This document shows, one piece after another, positions 58,139-64,000 of a stretch of DNA of 64,000 nt. Both the position numbers and the translations under genes were made by a program. Every line of letters begins with the position of its first letter. Position 1 is the stretch's first letter. Source of the DNA: Pestalotiopsis fici W106-1 (taxonomy: Eukaryota; Ascomycota; Sordariomycetes; Amphisphaeriales; Sporocadaceae); NCBI RefSeq assembly GCF_000516985.1, contig NW_006917097.1, positions 744,001 through 808,000 of the forward strand, given 5' to 3'. The notes below the pieces were generated by a model. The model was given only the letters and a program-made list of their open reading frames with translations, had not been told where the DNA came from and searched no databases.

Positions 58139-59257
58139 TTACCTTTTGCCCACGCCGGAAACAAGAAGGACGACGCCGCCCAATTGCCTGCGGATATCCT
58201 CCTTCTCTACATCGTGGGTATCCTCAACCTCGCCCCAGTTTCCTGTCTGCCAGTCGACCTCCAAACTGGCTGCCTTGGCAGCTTCGTCGGCACCAAACTT
58301 GACTGCGCCAACGCCACCATCTCCAATACCCGCACCGACAAAGCCTTCGCTCCACTCCACAACGAGTCGAGCAGCACCGAGCAGTCCCTTGCCAGCCAAC
58401 ACGGCACGCTCCAGTCCCGCAAGCTCCCAGGAGCTGAGGCCGGCGACCCAGCCTTCGATGATCTGCCTCGTGACTGGATCATGACTTCTGGGCATGAGCG
58501 ATTCTCCGTCCAAAACGGGGTGAAGCTCTACACCCGGCCACACCCGCGTCGTCAAGAAACCAATAATCTCCTCCGACGTCCTCTTTTGAATATCCCGCAG
58601 CGACTCCCGGCCCTCGACGTAATCGTGCTTGCCCGGCGGCGGCGCCCAGCAGAGCAGGGAGTCAGTGTCGAGGTAGCGCATGACCATCTTGACGATGCCT
58701 TGCCGAATCTCCCCCTGGAGGTCGTCGTCCTCGCCAATATCGACGGCGCGGCAGATGAGACTCGTCAAGGGGATCAGGTGCTGCTTGGAGGCCTGCTGCA
58801 CGCTGGTCAAGGAATCCCACTCGTGAGCAAGGGCGCCTGCCAGCAGCGGCTTGCTGACGGGAAGACGGATGATTTTCTTGGTGGTCGGGTGCCGCAGGGG
58901 ACGGGTGTCGAGATGCACCTCGAGGGCGCCGTCTACCTCGCGCACAGTGACGTCCTTCCAGAAGCGCTTGCGCAGCGGCTGCTGTTGCTGCTGCTTCTTG
59001 GCCTTGCCCGCATTGGATCGGATCTCTTGCGCCGCCTTGAGGAGCGAGGCCTGCTTCCTCCGTCGCTCGAGGCGCTGGGCCGTGCTGTCGGTCTCGGGCA
59101 CGGGGGGCTCGGGCGGCGGGCCCTGGCCGTGGATCGAAGAGACGGTGGCGGGCGCAGAGGGCGTCGTATGAATCAGACGGGGTAGGGAAAAGACCGTAGG
59201 GACAATCGATGGCCGCGTCTGGACCAGACGCAGACCCAATCTCGTTTGCGGCTGCAT
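58139..59257 (-). CDS. ATP12: F1-ATPase assembly chaperone ATP12, mitochondrial
   Basis: A single exon gives 372 residues. The N-terminus MQPQTRLGLRLVQTRPSIVP is basic and lacks acids, a mitochondrial presequence. The ATP12 domain begins at RKRFWKDVTVREVDGALEVHLDTRPLRHP and includes LPVSKPLLAGALAHEWDSL, RYLDTDSLLCWAPP and VTRQIIEGWVAGLSSWELAGLERAV, all hallmark blocks. Atp12 binds the F1 alpha subunit in the matrix and helps assemble it with beta. A run of five Gln lies at about residues 88-92. The C-terminus continues past the usual end with WQTGNWGEVEDTHDVEKEDIRRQLG, which is normal for fungal versions. A long open frame on the opposite strand is an artefact of GC-rich codons. Family assignment is secure. 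Confidence 0.96.
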   Translation of the reverse strand: MQPQTRLGLRLVQTRPSIVPTVFSLPRLIHTTPSAPATVSSIHGQGPPPEPPVPETDSTAQRLERRRKQASLLKAAQEIRSNAGKAKKQQQQQPLRKRFWKDVTVREVDGALEVHLDTRPLRHPTTKKIIRLPVSKPLLAGALAHEWDSLTSVQQASKQHLIPLTSLICRAVDIGEDDDLQGEIRQGIVKMVMRYLDTDSLLCWAPPPGKHDYVEGRESLRDIQKRTSEEIIGFLTTRVWPGVELHPVLDGESLMPRSHDPVTRQIIEGWVAGLSSWELAGLERAVLAGKGLLGAARLVVEWSEGFVGAGIGDGGVGAVKFGADEAAKAASLEVDWQTGNWGEVEDTHDVEKEDIRRQLGGVVLLVSGVGKR

Positions 59258-60545
59258 CGTGACGGGGTGGGATGTTACAGATAATGTGCTGGAGTTGAGC
59301 TACCAGACACTGCGGCGAGATCGGGGAGAGCTTCAGCCAGGAGGGAACATTTTCTTGGAGCAAGCTTGGCGATTAGATTGTAGAAGTGGAGCCTTTGCCG
59401 GCCTTGAACTACATATGGGGCCGTTTGTTCGGCATGGCTTTTAGTGGAGCCCGGCCGCCGGGGTCATAAATCGGTTAAATCATACCTCGGACATGAAAGG
59501 AGCAATTCACCAGTGTTACCAAGACCTGTTTTCCGTGCTGCACTGTGGAAAATTCGATTTGAATTGACTGGCTTGAAAAGTCTAGATGACACCGCTCTTC
59601 CTCTCCTCACGGCGAACAACTACTTTCCGCCCGTGGCGGTACACAGTTGCACTTCAGATGGGGTGCATCTCACCTTGAAAAGACCATTCTCCGAACCACA
59701 GTGTAGGATTGGGGAAGGCTTTAAGTTTGATAACAGGAACTGATTTTCTCCTCTTTATCTTTCTTAGATAAAAAGAAACCCTGCTGATTAAAGCGACATG
59801 AAGGATTAAAGTAATCGGAGTTTTTGCACGCGGTGCCAGGTTGATCCTCTCTCATAGCTCCGGTCAGGCACCTAGATACAGCCTTTGCCACTGCGATGGC
59901 CTCAAAGGTCCGAGTCGGATTTCATTTTAACCTAAAAAAAAGTTTCATTTTACGATATTTCCATGTTTGGGATCAAGATTCCCAGAAATGCTTTATACAA
60001 TAGTGACATTATTGTAGGCTTGCCGTGCTTAATAGTGGAAAAGAGCATCTTTCACCGATTACTTTCTTTCACAAGAAAATGGCTTGGTTATCCAAATGCA
60101 CATTTGACTCATTGCTCGTCCAGTCTATCCAGTTGACAAATGCAGTTGACAAATGTATGAACATTAATCATAACCTAAGAATTTACCCTTTGCTACCGTG
60201 GTGTACCTTGATAGTATGATACTATGGACGAGAGAACCTTGAGGGAGATAGTTTTCGATGCCTGCCGAGCCTGGTATACTCTAATGGGCGCCGTAGCATA
60301 TGCATCCTCTCTCCGCCAGCATCGGAGAAACCGTAGATCAAATAAAAGTTCGACACGCGACCACTCCCACCTGGAAATTTCCATATATACCTGACATCGC
60401 TCCACAAATCTCGCTTTTCATGCCACCTCTCTGTTCATCTCTTGTTCACAGTAATCTGTCTCAGTTACAATACTTGTCTTCTAGACATCCCCACTCAAAC
60501 ACTTCTTCCACTTACAAACTTCCAACAACACATCATTCATTCAAT
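59258..60545. other. divergent intergenic region, 1.3 kb
   Basis: Lies between the starts of ATP12 and the small secreted protein. A-run near 59934-59942. The right end carries a TATA-like element and a CT-rich leader. Confidence 0.55.
60383..60389 (+). promoter_or_regulatory. candidate TATA box of the secreted-protein gene
   Basis: ATATATA at this position is followed about 30 bases later by a CT-rich stretch that would suit a start site, some 160 bases before the start codon. Confidence 0.4.
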
Positions 60546-61130
60546 ATGAAGCTTCTTATGAAGATCTTTCTTGTTGTCGGTGTCGTCACCCTGATGGCGA
60601 AGTTCGTTCACGCTACTCCTGTTCCCGGCGGTCTCGAGCCCGATATGGAGAAGCTGACGTGGATGGACATGTTGCTTGACCCTCGCGACACGGACGAGAC
60701 TCGTCGTGAGCCCAAGGGTCTTCTCACGGGTTGTCTGAACGATATCTTCCACCCCGAGGGCGCCCCCACCGGTGTCGTCGGTGCCCTCCAGGTGACTCCC
60801 GCCGCTGACCGGGCCTTTATCGAGGCCGTCAAGTCTCCCAAGAACCTCGGCCCCGTCATGCTCGTCGTGCCCAACGAGAGCAACCGCTGGCCCAACTCGG
60901 TCATCATCCGCAATGCACCCCAGCCCTGCGTCGAGCTCGTTGCTCACGTCAGCGACCTTGTCCAGTACAAGACCATCAAGGAGCGCAGACAGTCGGTCAA
61001 CAATGACATTGACGGCAAGAAGTCCATCCGTGTCAACTTTGTCAACAAGCTCCAGATGGAGTTCTTCCGCCGACTTGCTGGCGAGAGCAAATTCATTCCG
61101 TCCCTCAATGTCATGATGCAGAATGAGTAA
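60546..61130 (+). CDS. small secreted protein of unknown function
   Basis: A single exon gives 194 residues from the ATG at 60546, which directly precedes a signal peptide (MKLLMKIFLVVGVVTLMAKF, cleavage likely after VHA). The frame is open well above this ATG, but that stretch reads as CT-rich leader. The mature part starts TPVPGGLEPDMEKLTWMDML and contains only two cysteines, in LLTGCLNDIF and PQPCVELV, which could pair. The C-terminal half is helical and charged (KTIKERRQSVNNDIDGKKS). There is no transmembrane segment or GPI tail. I do not recognise the family. Strong codon bias (many C-ending codons) suggests high expression. It could be an effector or wall-associated protein; nothing further can be said. 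Confidence 0.85.
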   Translation: MKLLMKIFLVVGVVTLMAKFVHATPVPGGLEPDMEKLTWMDMLLDPRDTDETRREPKGLLTGCLNDIFHPEGAPTGVVGALQVTPAADRAFIEAVKSPKNLGPVMLVVPNESNRWPNSVIIRNAPQPCVELVAHVSDLVQYKTIKERRQSVNNDIDGKKSIRVNFVNKLQMEFFRRLAGESKFIPSLNVMMQNE

Positions 61131-61539
61131 ATCATGTATGTATGTCCACTTTCCCTCTACAAGGTGTCTTTCTTCCAATGCTGACTTATAATATTTTAAG
61201 CTTTTTGCTTTTTTACTTATTCGGTTTTTCTATGGCGAGTTTGGAAATGTTGAGATTGGCATAGTAAATCTCAATTGTGCAAGCCACTCACCACTCTTGC
61301 TATTTTCTGTTGGGGTTTCATTAATTTAATGCTTTCTTATCATTTCTCTATTGCTGTCTATTGATAACAGGACTGCGAACAAGCATGTCTCTAGGTAGTT
61401 AGGCGTCGACCGTAATGTATTTTCTCTTATTTCTCGTAACCACTGTGCCTTTCATTGGATAATTGTGCTCCAAGCATGCCACCAAATCATACACAGGCGA
61501 CTGTACTAGTTGCCCTGTCGCATACCTAGGTGGCCTATG

Positions 61540-61975
61540 AACATTATGCAACGTCGTCTGCCTTTGCATTAGAAATTTCTCGTAGTCAATATAACGCTGC
61601 TTTTCGTCCACAACCACGGGCGAAAGGGTTCGAAAAGGCGATGAGAAACGCAATGAATCCAAACGGTACCCGCGAGTTCTGCTTGCGATCAATCAGGGCG
61701 CTCGGGATGATGGGGCCGATCCAAGATTCACCTTGGATACAACCTCCAGAGGGAAGAAGTGGTATTCGTGGCCTTTGGGGACCAGTTCGCCCATGAAGAC
61801 TTGTGTGTATGACCACCGCACCCCTATCGCGGTACCACAGACACAAGCGTACACCAAAACTACCCACTGGCTGTGATAGCCGACCATGATCGTCCACACG
61901 TCTGAGGTGCCCCAAATGGCGAGAAAGCAACAACCAATAGTACGACATACATATGAACTTTTCTTTTCGCCAAAG
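61540..61975 (-). pseudogene. ATG22-like MFS transporter fragment, frameshifted
   Basis: On the minus strand three frames in succession read like the C-terminal third of an ATG22-family permease. The first gives CCFLAIWGTSDVWTIMVGYH and SYTQVFMGELVPKGHEYHFF, the second ESWIGPIIPSALIDRKQNSR, and the third VVVDEKQRYIDYEKFLMQRQ. The jump from one frame to the next needs at least two small insertions or deletions (near 61750 and 61625). The N-terminal two thirds of the gene is absent. ATG22 proteins release amino acids from the vacuole and share the motif with FFxLxExxxKGxSWIGP. The fragment is therefore a decayed copy, not an expressed gene; I see no upstream start. Confidence 0.7.
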
Positions 61976-61977
61976 TC

Positions 61978-62110
61978 TAACGGCGAATTTTTTACAAGGT
62001 CGGCCCCATTATCGAGCAGCTATACGATAGCTTCGTGGCACCTAAAAGCAGCCTGCCATAGTGGAGCGCTTCCAGTTGATCGCGAGGTGGTTTTCCGCCC
62101 TGACCTGGGA
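61978..62110 (-). pseudogene. ankyrin-repeat relic with stop codon
   Basis: The minus strand reads GSAPLWQAAFRCHEAIV, then a stop codon, then LLDNGADLVKNSPLDFG, matching one ankyrin unit interrupted by a nonsense codon. It lies just upstream (minus sense) of the ATG22-like relic and downstream of the HET gene. It is too short to assign to a parent gene. Confidence 0.55.
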
Positions 62111-62335
62111 TGAAAGTACAGTGCTGCATCATTTAGAGGTCAAATTTTAGGACGAGTGACTCGCGGCAAGGATCTCAATAGATTATGTAAATACGGGAAG
62201 GTAAAAAAAAAAAAAAAAAGAAAAAAGCAGGCGCCTCGAAAGTAGATGAAATCTATCATGACAGAAGCGCAATGTATTTGTATTCTCTTTCGACCAACAT
62301 TGTAAAAGATGAAAATACCAGTATTCCCAATTTAA

Positions 62336-64000
62336 TCATTTGAAGATAATTAAACTCGGGTTCCTCTCTAATAGCCGCTGCTGAATGGCACGCCCAGTCC
62401 TATCTCCTGACCAGGAGATCTCGAAGATACCCACCCGCCTGTAGCACCCGCTTCGCTCAACACGGAGTAGTATAGTCCAAATGCTTCGAGCTTTGTATAT
62501 AAGGGGAAGTAGCCTGAAGTTTTCCACCCAGTAAAAGTGAGTAGGAGACACAAATGAGCCCTCATCAACACAGCCAAAGGTTTCAATTGAATTGTCCAAC
62601 GAACTTATATCTTTTGGTAACTCCAAACAATGATGACGACTCAATCCGTTTATCCCATCATCTGGGAGAATAAGTAACCGACCGATACATATTAATATTG
62701 GCCAATTTATGTTGAGTGTAGTATTCGTTGCTGCTTCTGAATCGGGCGACACATCTGGCTCTTGTAGGAATGTGTAAGCCAACAATTCCGCACTCGGAGG
62801 ATTGTACAGTTCATCGAACTTAGCAAAGTTCAGCGACAAATAAAAAGCATGATTTCGGGATGCCCAATGCCAGCTAGGGGCATTTCCCGTTGGACTACGG
62901 AACCTAGGCCAGGGTGTCCCAGGTGCGGTCCATAACAAAGCTTGTGGAAGGGTGCCATCCAGAATACCATACCGATAGGCTCGGTTGGTAAGCTGGGAAA
63001 AGCGCTCGCCGACGCCGGCCAATGCTTTGAATCTGTCCTTGTTGGGATACGATAGCTTTGCTTCGCTATATTTGGTTGATATATGGAACCATCGACGCAT
63101 CAACTTTGGCATCTCATCAATGCATTTTTCTTCGCTCAAAGGAGGAGCCATGTCATTTTCAGCAGCCCAAAATGAACTCCACCGCTCAACTTCCAGGATC
63201 GACTTACGACTCTGGGCTGGCGCAGTTTCGCAAGATGCTGCCTCAGAGCACTGCCATATGAGCTGTTTGCCTGTAAAACTGAGCATACGAGGACTGAGAA
63301 CAGTCTCTTGAATCACCCACGCCCTTTTAGACAAAGCACACTCGCTAAGGTGCTTGAAGGCCTCGAAGAGTGGCCCAAACCTCGTGAACGGGATAAAGCC
63401 ATCGTCAAAACAAATGTTGTAAAACGATTCGTCTTTGACAGCCGAAGGTCGCCATTTGAGAAGCACGTTGTTAAGGATTTCTTCCACCTTGCGTCGCTGG
63501 AACAGACCGTCGTGAGGATTCTTGGAGTATGCAGACCCGATATTCAGAAAGGAATTCGTGTACACTCTACACATTTTCTGTGCTTCTCGATTCCAATCTT
63601 CCCGCGCATCGTCGCTGTCGCCCTGTATTATACAGTAGCTATCGATCCACAAATACCGAATCTTGAGATGCCTGATTACTTGAACGGCTTCTTGGAAAGT
63701 ACGAGGGATCTTTTCAAGGGGGTATCCCGCCGAGAATTGCGATATGTTGTCTGGATTCAATACCAAGAATTTTCCCGGGCCCCAACAGTGGCTCAAGGTG
63801 GCATAATGTCCAGTGACATGCTCTTTCGCCGTGGTCACTAGACGTATGATGCCATCAACCGAAACATCCAGTAACCGACTGGGATACCAAGCATTATTCG
63901 CTTGAGCAAAACATTGATGGGAATCTTGACATCCTTCTAGCCACTTACAGGCTAGATCTAACACATGTGGTTGACCCATCAAGGAACAGGCTCTAGATCT
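62336..64000 (-). CDS. HET-domain protein, 5' end beyond window
   Basis: The frame is open from 64000 to the stop at 62336, at least 548 residues from the first in-frame ATG (63981). The start is uncertain: HET proteins usually have 150-200 residues before the domain and the segment LACKWLEGCQDSHQCF is normally internal, so the true start likely lies to the right. HET motifs are clear: GHYATLSHCWG, IRYLWIDSYCIIQGDSDDA followed by WNREAQKMCRVYTNSFLNI, and LSKRAWVIQETVLSPRMLSF. HET domains trigger cell death after fusion of genetically unlike hyphae (heterokaryon incompatibility). The C-terminal 280 residues are unassigned. No intron is needed in the visible part. Confidence 0.9.
   Translation of the reverse strand, partial: RSRACSLMGQPHVLDLACKWLEGCQDSHQCFAQANNAWYPSRLLDVSVDGIIRLVTTAKEHVTGHYATLSHCWGPGKFLVLNPDNISQFSAGYPLEKIPRTFQEAVQVIRHLKIRYLWIDSYCIIQGDSDDAREDWNREAQKMCRVYTNSFLNIGSAYSKNPHDGLFQRRKVEEILNNVLLKWRPSAVKDESFYNICFDDGFIPFTRFGPLFEAFKHLSECALSKRAWVIQETVLSPRMLSFTGKQLIWQCSEAASCETAPAQSRKSILEVERWSSFWAAENDMAPPLSEEKCIDEMPKLMRRWFHISTKYSEAKLSYPNKDRFKALAGVGERFSQLTNRAYRYGILDGTLPQALLWTAPGTPWPRFRSPTGNAPSWHWASRNHAFYLSLNFAKFDELYNPPSAELLAYTFLQEPDVSPDSEAATNTTLNINWPILICIGRLLILPDDGINGLSRHHCLELPKDISSLDNSIETFGCVDEGSFVSPTHFYWVENFRLLPLIYKARSIWTILLRVERSGCYRRVGIFEISWSGDRTGRAIQQRLLERNPSLIIFK

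Larger units (their letters stand above)
61131..62335. other. region with decayed gene relics
   Basis: Between the secreted-protein gene and the HET gene. It holds the ATG22-like and ankyrin relics (separate entries) and an A-run of about 17 bases at 62203-62219. No intact gene is visible. Confidence 0.6.

Noticed and set aside
58052..59185. 377-codon open frame on the plus strand
   Set aside because: It is antisense to ATP12, whose minus-strand protein has clear family motifs; long antisense frames are common opposite GC-rich codons.

Overview
The window is nuclear DNA from a filamentous ascomycete. Genes carry one to five short introns with GT..AG ends, they are compactly spaced on both strands, and the repertoire is typical of Pezizomycotina: a CFEM protein, a thaumatin-like protein, an NpgA-type phosphopantetheinyl transferase, HET and ankyrin proteins, and an HSPA12-like Hsp70. 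The protein style fits a Sordariomycete, possibly Hypocreales, but I cannot name a species without database searches. I saw no rRNA, convincing tRNA, CRISPR array or bacterial-type operon.

Layout. 1-4.5 kb: three housekeeping-type genes, Mediator subunit MED31 (+), RNA polymerase III subunit RPC11 (-) and a small ankyrin protein (+). 4.5-14.1 kb: sparse region with a secreted GPI-type CFEM protein, a thaumatin-like protein and a polytopic membrane protein, all on the minus strand. 14.8-18.2 kb: a six-exon gene for a 1021-residue protein joining a fungal STAND-type N-terminal helical domain to ankyrin repeats. 19.1-21.5 kb: an Hsp70-like ATPase with a proline-rich head. 21.5-26.5 kb: 5 kb without a supportable gene. 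26.5-29.9 kb: a membrane-anchored methyltransferase (-) divergent from an MFSD5/molybdate-type transporter (+). 33.2-46.5 kb: glucokinase, a NAA50-like acetyltransferase, an Sgf11-like zinc-finger protein, a PPIL1-type cyclophilin, a signal peptide peptidase and the Sfp-type phosphopantetheinyl transferase. 46.5-50.1 kb: an AT-rich island with palindromes, tandem repeats and a pair of inverted repeats, probably a mobile-element relic. 50.1-61.1 kb: a Nudix hydrolase, a dienelactone hydrolase, an unrecognised disordered protein, a histidine-phosphatase-fold protein that has lost its RHG motif, ATP12 and a small secreted protein. 61.5-64 kb: decayed ATG22-like and ankyrin relics beside a HET-domain gene that runs off the right edge.

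The genes do not form one pathway or a recognisable biosynthetic cluster. Themes are core transcription (MED31, RPC11, Sgf11-like), sugar phosphorylation (glucokinase), mitochondrial assembly (ATP12), cell-surface or secreted proteins, and non-self-recognition architectures (N-terminal-domain ankyrin protein, HET). Points most worth a second look are the apparently inactive histidine phosphatase, the PIP-box-like motif on the NAA50-like enzyme, the palindrome array in the AT-rich island, and the relics next to the HET gene. Exon structures were derived by hand from splice sites and reading frame and are predictions.
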